From Herbaspirillum sp. CF444 (lineage in GTDB: Bacteria; Pseudomonadota; Gammaproteobacteria; Burkholderiales; Burkholderiaceae_D), in the NCBI RefSeq assembly GCF_000282135.1, contig NZ_AKJW01000066.1, positions 1 to 64,000 on the forward strand: a DNA stretch of 64,000 nt, in the 5' to 3' direction. The stretch's first letter is position 1; every line of letters starts with the position of its first letter. Positions 39,403 through 49,460 of the stretch are shown here, piece by piece. The position numbers were made by a program, and so were the translations under genes. The notes under the pieces were generated by a model that saw only the letters and a program-made list of their open reading frames with translations, had not been told where the DNA came from and made no database searches.

Positions 39403-40509
39403 CTATTGAGTCGCGCCCAGGCGACGAGCTTGTGCGACCGAAATTTCCGCCTGCTTCTTTTCTTCTTCACGCAGTGCGGCGCCGGCCATAGTCGGCCAGC
39501 CCACCATATGCAACTCGGCAATTTCCATCATGCCCTGCACCCAGGCCGCATCGCCGTTCAGGCATGGGATGAAACGAAACTCCTTGCCGCCGGCATGCAG
39601 GAACTCGGCCTTGGCTTCCATCGCAATTTCTTCCAGGGTTTCCAGGCAATCGCTGGTAAAACCGGGACACATCACGTCCACGCGCTGCACGCCCTGACGC
39701 GCCAGTTCCTGCAGCGTCGGCGCGGTATACGGTTGCAACCACTCGGCCTTGCCGAAACGCGACTGGAAGGTCACCACGTAGTCGGACTCGCTCAAACCCA
39801 GCGCCAACGCCAACAGGCGTGCCGTCTTGTGACATTCGCAATGGTAGGGATCGCCGAGCAGCAAGGTGCGCTTGGGCACGCCGTGAAAACTCATCACCAG
39901 CTTGTCCGGCTGGCCGTTGGCATCCCAATGCGCCAGCACCGACGCCTTGAGTGCCTGGATATAAGTGTCGTGATCGTGATAATGCTTGATCAGGCGCAGC
40001 TCGGGAACATTACGCACTTTGGAAAAATGGGTGAACACGGCATCGAAAATCGATGCCGTTGTCGTGCCGGAATATTGCGGATACGCCGGCAGAATCAGGA
40101 TGCGGTCGCAGCCCTGCGCCTTGAGGCGGTCCAGCACGTCGGGCAAGGCCGGTTGTCCGTAACGCATCGCGTACGTCACCTGCACCCGATGGCCGCGTTC
40201 CTGCATGCGCGCGCGCAGCAGCGTCGCCTGGCGCTCGGTATTGACCTTGAGCGGAGAACCTTCGGCGGACCAGATCGACGCATATTTTTCCGCCGATTTG
40301 CTGGAGCGAAACGGCAGGATGATGCCGTTCAGGATGAACCACCATACCGCCTTCGGAATTTCCACCACGCGCGGGTCCGACAGGAATTGTCTTAAATAGC
40401 GCCGCACCGCGCGCGTCGTCGGCGCATCGGGCGTACCGAGATTGACCAGCACGATGGCGGTGCCGGCCGGCGTGCCGTGCGTATAAGAAGGCTCTTTGCG
40501 AAATGACAT
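39403..40509 (-). CDS. hemH: Ferrochelatase
   Basis: This 368-aa enzyme inserts Fe2+ into protoporphyrin IX, the last step of haem synthesis. Family motifs are [11 protein letters not shown] at the N-terminus, [18 protein letters not shown] with the catalytic His, and [18 protein letters not shown] 40509 is chosen because the longer frame has no family-like sequence. It lies 43 nt beyond the recN stop on the same strand. Confidence 0.96.
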   Translation of the reverse strand: MSFRKEPSYTHGTPAGTAIVLVNLGTPDAPTTRAVRRYLRQFLSDPRVVEIPKAVWWFILNGIILPFRSSKSAEKYASIWSAEGSPLKVNTERQATLLRARMQERGHRVQVTYAMRYGQPALPDVLDRLKAQGCDRILILPAYPQYSGTTTASIFDAVFTHFSKVRNVPELRLIKHYHDHDTYIQALKASVLAHWDANGQPDKLVMSFHGVPKRTLLLGDPYHCECHKTARLLALALGLSESDYVVTFQSRFGKAEWLQPYTAPTLQELARQGVQRVDVMCPGFTSDCLETLEEIAMEAKAEFLHAGGKEFRFIPCLNGDAAWVQGMMEIAELHMVGWPTMAGAALREEEKKQAEISVAQARRLGATQ

Positions 40510-40552
40510 GGAAATCCGTGACGAGTCTGGCGATGGCTGGAAGAATGGAATG

Positions 40553-42199
40553 TCAGAGCGCGAGCAATTCGCGCGCGTGTTTGCGCGTGGTCGCGGTGAT
40601 TTCCAGGCCGCCCAGCATGCGGGCGATTTCTTCCACGCGCGACTTGGCATCCAGCGGCTCGATCTGCGACACAGTCTTGCCGCCGTCGTTGCGCTTGCTG
40701 ACCTGGAAATGCTGGTTGCCCTGGCTGGCGACCTGCGGCAAATGCGTCACGCACAGCACCTGCCTATCCTGCCCGAGGCGCTTGAGCAGACGACCGACCA
40801 CTTCGGCCACGCCGCCGCCGATGCCGCTGTCGACTTCGTCGAAAATCAAGGTCGGCGTCGCCGTCGAGCTCGATGCGATCACGGAAATCGCCAGCGCAAT
40901 GCGCGCCAGCTCGCCTCCGGACGCCACTTTCGCAAGCGGACGCGGCGCCACGCCGGCATGACCGGCAACCAGAAACTCGACCTGCTCCAGGCCGTAGGCC
41001 GCCGGCTCGCACGCTTCCAATGCGATCGAAAAACGTCCGCCTGACATGCTCAGGTCTTGCATCGCCGCTGTCACCGCTTCGCTCAGGGCTTTGGCTGCTT
41101 TGGCGCGGCCTTTGGACAATTTCTGTGCAGCGCCGGTGTAAGCCGCCTTGAGCTTTTCTTCCTGCGCGCGCAAGGCGTCAAGGTCGCTGGCATCCGCCAG
41201 TTGCTTCAATTCTTCGGCCAGCTTGGCATGCTCCTGCGGCAGCTCGTCGGGCGTGACGCGGAATTTGCGGGCAGTCGAATGGATGGCTTCAAGACGCCCT
41301 TCCACTTGCTGCAGGCGCGCCGGGTCCAGCTCCACGCGGCCGAGATAATCGTTGAGCGCGTAGACCGCTTCCTGCAGTTGGATCTGCGCCGGTTCCAGCG
41401 CATCCATGACCGGCTTGAGGGCGGCGTCGACGTCGGTCAGCTTGCCGAGTTTTTGTGTCAGCGACGAGAGCTGCGACAGGATCGGCGACTCCGATTCGGA
41501 AATCGCGCTCAGCGCTTCCTGCGCGCCGTCGATCAGACTCGCGGCATGCGACAGGCGACTGTGTTCGTTGCTGATGTCAGCCCATTCTCCCGGCTTGACG
41601 GCCAGCTTTTCCAGCTCGCCGACTTGCCATTCGAGACGCTCGCGTTCGAGCAGGACGCTCTTGGCGTTCACTTCATATTCTTCACGCTGCTTTGCCAAAG
41701 CGCGCCAGGTCTTATAGGCAGCGGCGACGGCTTTCGCTTCGTCGAGCAGGCCGGCCTGGTTGTCCAGCAACTGACGCTGGGCGTCGGCCTTGAGCAAGGA
41801 CTGGTGCGCATGCTGACCGTGAATATCGACCAGCAGTTCACCCAGTTCGCGCAACTGCGTCGCGGTGGCCGCGATGCCGTTGATGAAGGCCTTGGAACGC
41901 CCGGCGTTGTCGATCACGCGACGCAGCAGCACGGCGCCGTCTTCGTCGGCGAATTCATGCGCATCAAGCCAGGCGGCAACATCTTCGCTCACGCTGAAGT
42001 CGGCCGTGATATCCGCCTTGGCCGCACCTTCGCGCACCACGCTGGCGTCGCCGCGACCGCCAAGGGCCAGCGCCAGCGCATCGATCAGGATCGACTTGCC
42101 CGCGCCGGTTTCGCCGGTGAAGACGGAAAATCCGGGTGCGAACTCAAGTTCGATGGCATCGACGATAACGAAATCACGAATCGACAGGGTACGCAGCAT
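40553..42199 (-). CDS. recN: DNA repair protein RecN
   Basis: This 548-aa SMC-like ATPase acts in double-strand-break repair. Walker A is GETGAGKS (29-36), the ABC signature is in [12 protein letters not shown] and Walker B in [13 protein letters not shown]. Long coiled-coil arms lie between them (about 155-360). ATG 42199 gives the standard start [10 protein letters not shown]. Confidence 0.96.
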   Translation of the reverse strand: MLRTLSIRDFVIVDAIELEFAPGFSVFTGETGAGKSILIDALALALGGRGDASVVREGAAKADITADFSVSEDVAAWLDAHEFADEDGAVLLRRVIDNAGRSKAFINGIAATATQLRELGELLVDIHGQHAHQSLLKADAQRQLLDNQAGLLDEAKAVAAAYKTWRALAKQREEYEVNAKSVLLERERLEWQVGELEKLAVKPGEWADISNEHSRLSHAASLIDGAQEALSAISESESPILSQLSSLTQKLGKLTDVDAALKPVMDALEPAQIQLQEAVYALNDYLGRVELDPARLQQVEGRLEAIHSTARKFRVTPDELPQEHAKLAEELKQLADASDLDALRAQEEKLKAAYTGAAQKLSKGRAKAAKALSEAVTAAMQDLSMSGGRFSIALEACEPAAYGLEQVEFLVAGHAGVAPRPLAKVASGGELARIALAISVIASSSTATPTLIFDEVDSGIGGGVAEVVGRLLKRLGQDRQVLCVTHLPQVASQGNQHFQVSKRNDGGKTVSQIEPLDAKSRVEEIARMLGGLEITATTRKHARELLAL

Positions 42200-42277
42200 G
42201 GGGTTTTGAGAATTGATGTTTTGGAAATATTGCTTGCCGCGTCCGCGCGGACGAGCCACGGACGCAGAGATTGGTCG

Positions 42278-43195
42278 TTATTGTAAACGGCCTTCTACCG
42301 AGGGGTATTCGTTCCAGTGCAATTTTTGCCGCAAGGTGTCGTAGTAGCTCCAGCCTTCCGGATGCAGGAAGGTGATCTTGTGCGCCGAGCGCTTGATGAC
42401 GATCAGATCGCCATGCGTCAGGCTGGTCAGCGACTGCATGTCGAAATTGGCGCTGATGTCGCGGCCGTTGACGACGCGGATCGATATCTCGCAAGAATCG
42501 GGAATCACAATCGGACGATTCGACAAGGCATGCGGCGCAATCGGCACCAGCACGATGCCATGCAAGCTCGGATGCAGAATCGGGCCGCCGGCCGACAAGG
42601 CGTAGGCGGTCGAGCCGGTCGGCGTGGCCACGATCAAACCGTCGGAACGCTGGTTGTACATGAAGCGGCCATCGACCTCGACGGTCAGTTCGACCATGCC
42701 GGAAGAGGCGCCGCGCGCCACCACCACGTCATTGAACGCCAGTGCGTTGAAAATCTGTTCGCCATCGCGAAAGACCGTAGCCTCCAGCAGCGAGCGCGTC
42801 TCGGCATCCACTTTCCCATCCAGCATGTCGGCCAATACCGGTATCATGCGGTCCAGGGAAATATCCGTCATGAAACCCAGCCGGCCCTGGTTGATGCCGA
42901 TCAGCGGCACGTTGAAGGGTGCAAGCTGGCGCGCGATGCCGAGCATGGTGCCGTCGCCGCCGACCACGATGGCGGCATCGGCGAACTGGCCGATCTGCTC
43001 CGGCGACATGGCGTCGTAGCCTTCCAGCGCGACGTTTTGCGCGGTCTCGGCTTCAAACACGATCGTATGACCGTGCGCTTCCAGAAACGCCGCGATATCG
43101 GACAAGGACTGAGCGATGCCGGCGGCATGAAACTTGCCGACGATCGCGATGGTTTTGGGCGTTGCCGCCTGCACGGGTAATTTGATGGGCCACAT
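42278..43195 (-). CDS. nadK: NAD kinase
   Basis: This 305-aa enzyme makes NADP from NAD and ATP. The catalytic GGDGT motif is at residues 79-83, NDVV at 155-158, and the Gly-rich [12 protein letters not shown] region follows. It is divergent from the HAD gene and leads the run nadK-recN-hemH on the minus strand; this order beside hrcA is common in betaproteobacteria. Confidence 0.96.
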   Translation of the reverse strand: MWPIKLPVQAATPKTIAIVGKFHAAGIAQSLSDIAAFLEAHGHTIVFEAETAQNVALEGYDAMSPEQIGQFADAAIVVGGDGTMLGIARQLAPFNVPLIGINQGRLGFMTDISLDRMIPVLADMLDGKVDAETRSLLEATVFRDGEQIFNALAFNDVVVARGASSGMVELTVEVDGRFMYNQRSDGLIVATPTGSTAYALSAGGPILHPSLHGIVLVPIAPHALSNRPIVIPDSCEISIRVVNGRDISANFDMQSLTSLTHGDLIVIKRSAHKITFLHPEGWSYYDTLRQKLHWNEYPSVEGRLQ

Positions 43196-43239
43196 GCTGC
43201 GGATTAAAGCATAATTTAGACAATTCTGAATCGATTTTC

Positions 43240-43929
43240 ATGAACAAAACAAACATACGGGCCGTCCTGTTCGACCTCGACGATACCCTGTGGGCCATCG
43301 AGCCGGTACTGCATCTCGCCGAAAGCCAGCTGTACGACTGGCTACGCCGGCACGCGCCGGGCGTGACCGAACGCGAGACGATAGAAAGCCTGCGCGCGCG
43401 CCGCCAGTTGCTGGCGAAAAGCGACCCGCGATACAAGATCAACCTGTGGGCGCTGCGCCATGCAGCGCTGACCGCCGTCTTGGCCGAGCACGGCGAAGAT
43501 CCGGCGCTGGCCGATCCGGCCATGGCAATCTTCACCACCGGCCGCAATGCAGTCACGCCGTTCGATGACGTCGTCCCGGGGTTGCGGCAACTGAAACCGC
43601 GCGTGAAGCTCGGTACGGTATCGAACGGTTTTGCCGACCTCGGCCGCATCGGGCTGGCGGAGCATTTCGAAATTTCCATTGCCGCGCACCAATTCGGCAC
43701 GGCCAAACCCGATCCGACCATCTTCCACGCGGCCTGCACGGCGCTCGGCGTGGCCCCGGAACACACCGTCTACGTCGGCGACGACCTCACGCTGGACGTG
43801 CTGGGCGCCCAGCAAGCCGGCTTGCGCGCCGTCTGGATGAACCGCTTCAAACGCGAGCTGCCCGAGCATGTGCGTCCCGATGCGGTCTGCGCCGACCTGG
43901 CCGAACTGGCAATCTGGCTGGCGGCATGA
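43240..43929 (+). CDS. HAD-superfamily hydrolase
   Basis: This 229-aa protein has motif I FDLDDTLW (first Asp at residue 12), motif II VSNGF, motif III Lys in TAKPDPTIF and motif IV VGDDLTLDVLGA, typical of subfamily IA phosphatases with a helical cap. Haloacid dehalogenase-like or nucleotide phosphatase activity is possible; the substrate is not clear. It lies 44 nt from nadK, divergent, and about 70 nt before hrcA. Confidence 0.88.
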   Translation: MNKTNIRAVLFDLDDTLWAIEPVLHLAESQLYDWLRRHAPGVTERETIESLRARRQLLAKSDPRYKINLWALRHAALTAVLAEHGEDPALADPAMAIFTTGRNAVTPFDDVVPGLRQLKPRVKLGTVSNGFADLGRIGLAEHFEISIAAHQFGTAKPDPTIFHAACTALGVAPEHTVYVGDDLTLDVLGAQQAGLRAVWMNRFKRELPEHVRPDAVCADLAELAIWLAA

Positions 43930-43998
43930 CATCCATCAATGAGATATATAAATGAGAAGACGCTGGCAGGCCTGCCGCCGGGTCGTTAGAATGAAGAC

Positions 43999-45030
43999 AT
44001 GCAACTAGACAATCGCGCTCAAACCCTGCTCAAGGCACTGGTCGAACGGTATATCGCCGACGGCCAGCCGGTCGGCTCGCGCGCGCTCTCCAAGATTTCC
44101 GGACTCGAACTGTCGCCGGCGACCATCCGCAACGTCATGGCCGACCTGGAAGACATGGGCTTCGTCGCCAGCCCGCACACCTCCGCCGGGCGGATTCCTA
44201 CGCCGCGCGGCTATCGCGTGTTCGTCGATACCTTGCTGACCATCGAGTCGATCGACGCCATCGACGAGGCCACGCTGGAAACCAAACTGCAATCGCGCTC
44301 GCAGCTCAACTCGCCGCAAAAGATCATTTCCAACGCAGCGCAGGTGCTGTCGTCGCTGTCGCAATTCGCCGGCGTGGTCATGACGCCCAAGCGCGAGTCG
44401 ATCTTCAAGCAGATCGAGTTCCTGCGCCTGTCCGAAAAACGCATCCTGCTGGTCATCGTCGGGCCCGGCGGCGACGTGCAAAACCGCCTGCTGCTGACCG
44501 ACGTCGACTACACGCCGTCGCAACTGGTGCAGGCGGCCAATTACATCAATCAACACTACGGCGGCCTCGGCTTCGATGAAGTGCGACTGCGCCTGCAAAG
44601 CGAACTGCGCCAGCTGCGCGACGACATGACCAGCCTGATGCAGGCCGCGGTCGAAGCCGGCAGCGACGCCATGGCGGACGAGTCCGACAACGTGGTGATT
44701 TCCGGCGAACGCAATCTGCTCAGCGTCTCCGACCTGTCATCGAACATGACCTCGCTGCGCAAGCTGTTCGACATGTTCGAACAAAAGACCAGCCTGATGC
44801 AATTGCTGGACGTATCGAGTAAGGCCACCGGCGTGCAGATCTTCATCGGCGGCGAATCGCAACTGGTGCCGATGGACGACATGAGCATCGTCACCGCGCC
44901 GTACGAAGTCAACGGCAAGATCGTCGGCACGCTGGGCGTGATCGGTCCGACGCGCATGGCTTATGAACGCGTGATTCCCATCGTCGACATCACCGCCAAA
45001 TTGCTGTCGAGCGCATTGAGCAACACCTGA
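43999..45030 (+). CDS. hrcA: Heat-inducible transcription repressor HrcA
   Basis: This 343-aa repressor has a winged-helix N-terminus ([35 protein letters not shown]) and the GAF-like HrcA core with [16 protein letters not shown]. It binds CIRCE elements at groE and similar genes. None was seen in this window, so its targets should be elsewhere. Confidence 0.96.
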   Translation: MQLDNRAQTLLKALVERYIADGQPVGSRALSKISGLELSPATIRNVMADLEDMGFVASPHTSAGRIPTPRGYRVFVDTLLTIESIDAIDEATLETKLQSRSQLNSPQKIISNAAQVLSSLSQFAGVVMTPKRESIFKQIEFLRLSEKRILLVIVGPGGDVQNRLLLTDVDYTPSQLVQAANYINQHYGGLGFDEVRLRLQSELRQLRDDMTSLMQAAVEAGSDAMADESDNVVISGERNLLSVSDLSSNMTSLRKLFDMFEQKTSLMQLLDVSSKATGVQIFIGGESQLVPMDDMSIVTAPYEVNGKIVGTLGVIGPTRMAYERVIPIVDITAKLLSSALSNT

Positions 45031-45093
45031 GGCGGCAAGCAAGGGGAATGTTGCAAACGCCTTACCCAACTTTACGCGTGCAGGACAGACAAT

Positions 45094-45132
45094 AAAAAAG
45101 CCATCCGGCATTGCTGCCGGATGGCTTTTTTA
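45094..45132. terminator. Bidirectional terminator between hrcA and fur
   Basis: A perfect long stem (AAGCCATCCGGCA with its complement, loop TTGC) is flanked by an A-run and a T-run. Confidence 0.93.
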
Positions 45133-45158
45133 CAAGTAAATCTGAACTCTCGCTGAAC

Positions 45159-45584
45159 TTACTTCTTGGTTTTCTGGCAATCCCGGCAATGTCCGTACAG
45201 CGCCAGCGCATGGTCGGCGATCTCGAAACCGTGCTCCTGGGCAATCTTGACCTGGCGCTTTTCGATTTCGGCGTCGAAGAATTCTTCGACCTTGCCGCAA
45301 TCCAGGCAGACCAGATGGTCATGGTGCGAGCCTTCGTTCAGTTCGAACACGGCCTTGCCGGTTTCGAAGTGATTGCGCTGCAACAGGCCCGCCTGCTCGA
45401 ACTGGGTCAGCACGCGATAGACCGTCGCCAGTCCTACGTCGAGGTTGTCGGCCAGCAGGATTTTGTAGACGTCTTCGGCACTGAGGTGACGCACCTCGGT
45501 GTTTTGGAAGATTTCCAGGATTTTCAGACGCGGCAGGGTGGCTTTGAGACCGCTGGCTTTCAGTTCGGATGGATTATTAGGCAT
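45159..45584 (-). CDS. fur: Ferric uptake regulator Fur
   Basis: This 141-aa metal-sensing repressor has a winged helix (about 15-80, with GLATVYRVL recognition helix) and a dimer domain with [10 protein letters not shown] (87-96). Cys93/Cys96 and Cys133/Cys136 form a likely structural zinc site. It controls iron uptake genes. Its divergence from bamE is conserved in betaproteobacteria. Confidence 0.96.
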   Translation of the reverse strand: MPNNPSELKASGLKATLPRLKILEIFQNTEVRHLSAEDVYKILLADNLDVGLATVYRVLTQFEQAGLLQRNHFETGKAVFELNEGSHHDHLVCLDCGKVEEFFDAEIEKRQVKIAQEHGFEIADHALALYGHCRDCQKTKK

Positions 45585-45613
45585 GTTTCAGTAAAAATCG
45601 GGTTATCTGCTTT

Positions 45614-45643
45614 ATCATATAGCGTTTTAGCACAATTGCTCAA
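45614..45643 (-). promoter_or_regulatory. Probable sigma-70 promoter of fur
   Basis: On the minus strand TTGAGC (45638-45643) and TATGAT (45614-45619) are separated by 18 nt, about 30 nt before the fur ATG. Confidence 0.55.
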
Positions 45644-45658
45644 CCAATTGAAATCTTT

Positions 45659-46171
45659 ATGCGAATGTTGCCTTCCTACCGTATTACCGCCCTCGCGTTG
45701 ATCGCGCTGGGCGTCCTGTTGTCCGGCTGTGCATCCAAAAAACCGGCGGAAGGCGCGGCAGCCAATAATGCAAGCGGCTTGCAAGTGGTCAAGAACGCCA
45801 GCCTGTTCGGCTTCCTGAAACCTTACCGCATCGATATCCAGCAAGGCAATTTCGTGTCCAAGGAAATGGTCGCCCAGCTCAAGCCAGGCATGACGCGCGA
45901 TCAGGTTCGTTTCGTGCTCGGCACGCCGCTGCTGACCGACGTGTTCCACTCGGATCGCTGGGATTATGAATTCCGCCTGGCCAAGGGCAACGGCGAAGTG
46001 TTGACCAGTCGCGTTTCGGTGTTTTTCAAGGAAAACCTGCTGGATCGCTACGAAGGCGGCAACGACCTGCCGACCGAGCAGGAATACCTGTCCCTGATCG
46101 CCGGTTCCAAGAAAGGCGCGATGCCTGAACTGTCCGACACGCCGATCGCCCCGACCATCACGAACAAGTAA
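45659..46171 (+). CDS. bamE: Outer-membrane assembly lipoprotein BamE
   Basis: This 170-aa lipoprotein is a part of the BAM complex that inserts outer-membrane proteins. The signal peptide ends in a lipobox LLSGC with Cys24. The SmpA/OmlA core includes [18 protein letters not shown] and the WDYEF region. It is divergent from fur and 10 nt before dapB. A second in-frame ATG two codons later is also possible. Confidence 0.94.
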   Translation: MRMLPSYRITALALIALGVLLSGCASKKPAEGAAANNASGLQVVKNASLFGFLKPYRIDIQQGNFVSKEMVAQLKPGMTRDQVRFVLGTPLLTDVFHSDRWDYEFRLAKGNGEVLTSRVSVFFKENLLDRYEGGNDLPTEQEYLSLIAGSKKGAMPELSDTPIAPTITNK

Positions 46172-46181
46172 AAGTAGCAAT

Positions 46182-46988
46182 ATGAGCGCACTGAAAATCG
46201 CCGTAGCCGGCGCGTCCGGCCGTATGGGCCGCATGCTGATCGAAGCGATCCAAAATGCCGACGACATGGTATTGGCCGGCGCACTGGACGTGCCGGGCTC
46301 GCCGAGCCTCGGTACCGATGCGGCAGCTTTCCTCGGCAAGCCTGCCGGCGTCGCCATCGAATCCGACCTGGCCAAAGGCCTTGCCAATGCCGATTTCCTG
46401 ATCGACTTCACGCGTCCGGAAGGCACGCTGAAGCACGCCGAATACTGCGCCGCGCACGGCATCAAGATGATCATCGGCACCACCGGCCTGGAGCAGGAAG
46501 CCAGGGACGCCATTGCCGTCGCCGCGCAAAAGACCGCCATCATGCAATCGCCCAACATGAGCATCGGCGTCAACGTCACGCTCAAGCTGCTGGAAATGGC
46601 CGCCAAGAGTTTCACCCACGGCTACGATATTGAAATCATCGAAGCGCACCATCGCCACAAGGTCGATGCGCCGTCCGGCACCGCACTGAAGATGGGCGAA
46701 GTCATCGCCGACGCCATCGGCGTCAAGCTCGACGACGTTGCCGTCTACGCCCGCGAAGGCATCACCGGCGAACGCGATCCGTCGTCGATCGGCTTCTCCG
46801 CCATCCGCGGCGGCGACATCGTCGGCGACCATACCGTATTGTTTGCCGGCATCGGCGAGCGCATCGAAATCACCCACAAATCGTCCAGCCGCGTCACCTA
46901 CGCCCACGGCAGCCTGCGCGCCGCGCGCTTCCTGGCAGACAAGTCGACCGGCTTGTACGACATGCAGGACGTGCTGGGACTGAAGTAA
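46182..46988 (+). CDS. dapB: 4-hydroxy-tetrahydrodipicolinate reductase
   Basis: This 268-aa enzyme acts in lysine and diaminopimelate synthesis. It has an NAD(P)-binding GASGRMGRM motif at residues 8-16 and the catalytic [16 protein letters not shown] stretch. It starts 10 nt after bamE and is followed by a palindrome and a short tandem repeat. Confidence 0.96.
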   Translation: MSALKIAVAGASGRMGRMLIEAIQNADDMVLAGALDVPGSPSLGTDAAAFLGKPAGVAIESDLAKGLANADFLIDFTRPEGTLKHAEYCAAHGIKMIIGTTGLEQEARDAIAVAAQKTAIMQSPNMSIGVNVTLKLLEMAAKSFTHGYDIEIIEAHHRHKVDAPSGTALKMGEVIADAIGVKLDDVAVYAREGITGERDPSSIGFSAIRGGDIVGDHTVLFAGIGERIEITHKSSSRVTYAHGSLRAARFLADKSTGLYDMQDVLGLK

Positions 46989-46998
46989 GTCATCCGAT

Positions 46999-47027
46999 CC
47001 GGCGCGCTTGTTTGTATCGCGCGCCGG
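46999..47027 (+). terminator. GC-rich hairpin after dapB
   Basis: The arms CCGGCGCGC and GCGCGCCGG pair perfectly over a 10-nt loop, 11 nt after the dapB stop. No T-run follows, so it may be Rho-assisted or serve mRNA stability. Confidence 0.5.
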
Positions 47028-47040
47028 CTTGTATCTGCAG

Positions 47041-47080
47041 CGAATCTGATACGAATCTGATACGAATCTGCTGCGAATCT
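47041..47080. repeat. 11-bp tandem repeat, about 3.6 copies
   Basis: The unit CGAATCTGATA occurs twice exactly, then once as CGAATCTGCTG, then as a partial CGAATCT. It lies between dapB and the ExbB-like gene and is non-coding. Confidence 0.85.
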
Positions 47081-47152
47081 TTTCACGGATGACCGCTCCA
47101 ACGGATTGCCATTCCTCTGCTCTTCCATTGCATTTAACCCAGAGAACACACC

Positions 47153-47848
47153 ATGGAACAAACCGTTGGATTCGCCCATTACTGGGCACAGGGCGACGCC
47201 GTTTCACATGCCGTCGCATACGCCTTGCTGCTGATGTCCATCGCCAGCTGGTATTACATTCTTTCCAAAACCTGGAGTTCCTGGCGCATCCGCCGCAGCA
47301 GCAATGCGCTGGACGGTTTCTGGCGTGCGCCGACGCTGACCGACGCCATCGCCGTCATGCGCACCGTCGACTCCGAAGAAATTTACACGCCGCTGGCGCA
47401 ACGCTCCTCCGAAGCCGCCAGCATCTCGTCCAAACAGCAAGGCGCGCCGTCGCTGAACGCCGCCACCGATCCCGGCGAACTGATCACGCGTACCCTGCGC
47501 CGCGAAATCAACCGCGTCTCGGCGCGCCTCGAACGCGGCCTGACGCTGCTGGCGTCGGTCGGCTCGACGGCGCCCTTCGTCGGCCTGTTCGGCACGGTCT
47601 GGGGCATCTATCACGCACTGGCGGCGGTATCGGCCAGCGGCACCGTGCAAATCGACAAGGTCGCCGGTCCGGTCGGCGAGGCGCTGATCATGACGGCGCT
47701 CGGCCTGGTGGTGGCGATTCCCGCCGTACTGGCCTACAACGCCTTCACCCGCATCAACCGCCTGACGCTGGCCGAACTCGACGGCTTCGCGCACGACCTG
47801 CACGCTTACCTGACGACCGGCGAGCGCGTCGGCGAGAGGCAATCATGA
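47153..47848 (+). CDS. exbB: MotA/TolQ/ExbB family proton channel protein
   Basis: This 231-aa membrane protein has three predicted helices, with the conserved block GLFGTVWGIYHALAAVSASG and the GPVGEALIMTALGLVVAIPA segment. With ExbD it uses the proton gradient to drive an energy-coupling protein. Its stop overlaps the exbD start. No tonB lies beside it, so ExbB is more likely than TolQ but not certain. Confidence 0.88.
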   Translation: MEQTVGFAHYWAQGDAVSHAVAYALLLMSIASWYYILSKTWSSWRIRRSSNALDGFWRAPTLTDAIAVMRTVDSEEIYTPLAQRSSEAASISSKQQGAPSLNAATDPGELITRTLRREINRVSARLERGLTLLASVGSTAPFVGLFGTVWGIYHALAAVSASGTVQIDKVAGPVGEALIMTALGLVVAIPAVLAYNAFTRINRLTLAELDGFAHDLHAYLTTGERVGERQS

Positions 47849-48288
47849 GCTTCGGCGGTTTCAACGACAATCAACACGCCGGCCCGATGGCCGAGATCAA
47901 CGTCACGCCGATGGTCGACGTAATGCTGGTGCTGCTGGTGATTTTCATCATCTCGGCGCCGCTGTTTACCCACTCCCTGCAACTCGACCTGCCAACCGCC
48001 AAATCCGCACCCGCGCCGGAAAAGCCGCAGACCGTCAGCGTCGCCATCGACGCCGCCGGCAAACTGTACTGGCAAGACCAGCCCGTCACGCTGGCCGATC
48101 TGACCAAGCGCATGAGCGCTGCCGCCGCCAAACAGCCGCAGCCTGAAGTGCAGCTGCGCGCCGACAAAGCGACGCGTTATGAAGTGATTGCGGATGTGAT
48201 GTCGGCGGCGCAAAGCAACGGCCTCAACAAACTCGGTTTTGTCACCGATCCCAAACCCGATGCGCCTGCCGGTGCGGAGAAAAAATAA
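47845..48288 (+). CDS. exbD: ExbD/TolR family protein
   Basis: This 147-aa protein has one N-terminal helix (about 27-47) with MAEINVTPMVDVMLVLLVIF, holding the essential Asp, and a periplasmic domain. It is coupled to the ExbB gene by an ATGA overlap and is followed by the barstar gene after 2 nt. Confidence 0.9.
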   Translation: MSFGGFNDNQHAGPMAEINVTPMVDVMLVLLVIFIISAPLFTHSLQLDLPTAKSAPAPEKPQTVSVAIDAAGKLYWQDQPVTLADLTKRMSAAAAKQPQPEVQLRADKATRYEVIADVMSAAQSNGLNKLGFVTDPKPDAPAGAEKK

Positions 48289-48290
48289 TC

Positions 48291-48617
48291 ATGCCGACCG
48301 CCCGCCTGAACGGCGAACTCATCACCGATTGGGACAGCTTCCATACCGAATGCGAAAAGGTATTCGGCTTTCCCGATTTCTACGGCCGCAACATGAACGC
48401 CTGGGTCGATTGCCTCAGCTACCTGCGCGACGACGACGGCATGAGCAAGTTCGTGCTGAAAGAAAATGAAGTGCTGACGATCGAAGTCCAGCACAGCAAC
48501 AAGCTGCGCGCCGCCGCGCCGGACATCGTGGAAGAATTGCAATTCTGCGTCGCCATGATCAACGAACGCTGCGAAGACTACGAAGAAACGGCAACGCTCA
48601 GACTGGCCTTGCTGTAG
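48291..48617 (+). CDS. Barstar-family (barnase inhibitor-like) protein
   Basis: This 108-aa acidic protein has the barstar pattern: an N-terminal strand, EVFGFPDFYGRNMNAW-type segment (CEKVFGFPDFYGRNMNAWVD, with the Asn-Trp-Asp region) and a long acidic helix. Barstar inhibits the RNase barnase by covering its active site. No barnase-like gene is in the window, and the gene sits 2 nt after exbD, so here it may be an orphan immunity protein or have a different job. Confidence 0.82.
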   Translation: MPTARLNGELITDWDSFHTECEKVFGFPDFYGRNMNAWVDCLSYLRDDDGMSKFVLKENEVLTIEVQHSNKLRAAAPDIVEELQFCVAMINERCEDYEETATLRLALL

Positions 48618-48641
48618 TCTTCACAGCAGATGACTGACGGC

Positions 48642-49460
48642 TCAGTCGATCAGATTGTCGCCGTCATAGAACGGATAAGGCCCGTCGAACTCGCCGACGT
48701 AAGCCGTATGACTGATCAGTCCGGCCTGCTCATTCCACAAATGCAATTGAAATCCCGGCGGCTCCATGACGAACTGCGACGCCGCCTGCGGATCCAGATC
48801 CAGCACCACCTGATGCGACACGCCCGGGCAGGTTGAGGCAATCGTGCCGCCGAAGCGCGTGTAAATCGGCCGATGCAAATGGCCGCACAAGATGCGTTCG
48901 ACCTGAGGATGGCGCCGCACCACCTGCTCCAGCAACTGCGGATTCGCCAGCCCGATATCGTCCATGTGACCGATGCCGGTCTTGAACGGCGGATGGTGCA
49001 TCACGATCACCGTCGGTCGCTGCGGCTGTTCGCTGAGGACGCGATCGAGCCAGACCATGCTGGCAGGCGCCAGCTCGCCGCCGCTGGCGCGCGGAATCAC
49101 CGTGTCCAACGCGACGATGCGCAATGGATGATCGTCGATGACGTATTCAATGCGATCACCACCTTGTTGAAGATAGACATGCTCCGGAAATGCCGCGCGC
49201 AACGCCTGGCGCTCGTCGTGATTGCCGGGCAAGAGGTAGTAAGGCACGCTCAGCGGCGCCAGCAACGCGCGCAGCATCTCGTATTCTTCCGCCATGCCGA
49301 AATCGACCAGATCGCCGGTGAACACCACCGCGTCGGGACGCTGCCTTAGCCTGTTCACCTGTGCGATGCAGCGACGCAGGCTCTCAGCCGTGTCGACCAC
49401 CTTGTAGGATTTCTTGCCCGCCGCCTTGATGTGCAGATCGGAAATTTGACAGAGGATCAT
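48642..49460 (-). CDS. GpdQ/CpdA-like metallophosphodiesterase
   Basis: This 272-aa enzyme has calcineurin-type metal motifs: Asp8 and His10 (ISDLH), Asp50 (FTGDLVD), GNHD (79-82), MHHPP and CGHLHRP. Length and the stretch around the last two motifs resemble GpdQ glycerophosphodiesterases more than the cAMP phosphodiesterase CpdA, though both belong to one family. ATG 49460 overlaps the ATPase gene stop and has GAGGAG upstream. Being the last gene of an importer operon, it probably cleaves the imported compound. Confidence 0.85.
   Translation of the reverse strand: MILCQISDLHIKAAGKKSYKVVDTAESLRRCIAQVNRLRQRPDAVVFTGDLVDFGMAEEYEMLRALLAPLSVPYYLLPGNHDERQALRAAFPEHVYLQQGGDRIEYVIDDHPLRIVALDTVIPRASGGELAPASMVWLDRVLSEQPQRPTVIVMHHPPFKTGIGHMDDIGLANPQLLEQVVRRHPQVERILCGHLHRPIYTRFGGTIASTCPGVSHQVVLDLDPQAASQFVMEPPGFQLHLWNEQAGLISHTAYVGEFDGPYPFYDGDNLID

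Noticed and set aside
47041-47080. Possible CRISPR array
   Set aside because: The units are 11 bp and directly adjacent, with no spacers and no cas genes; it is a simple tandem repeat.
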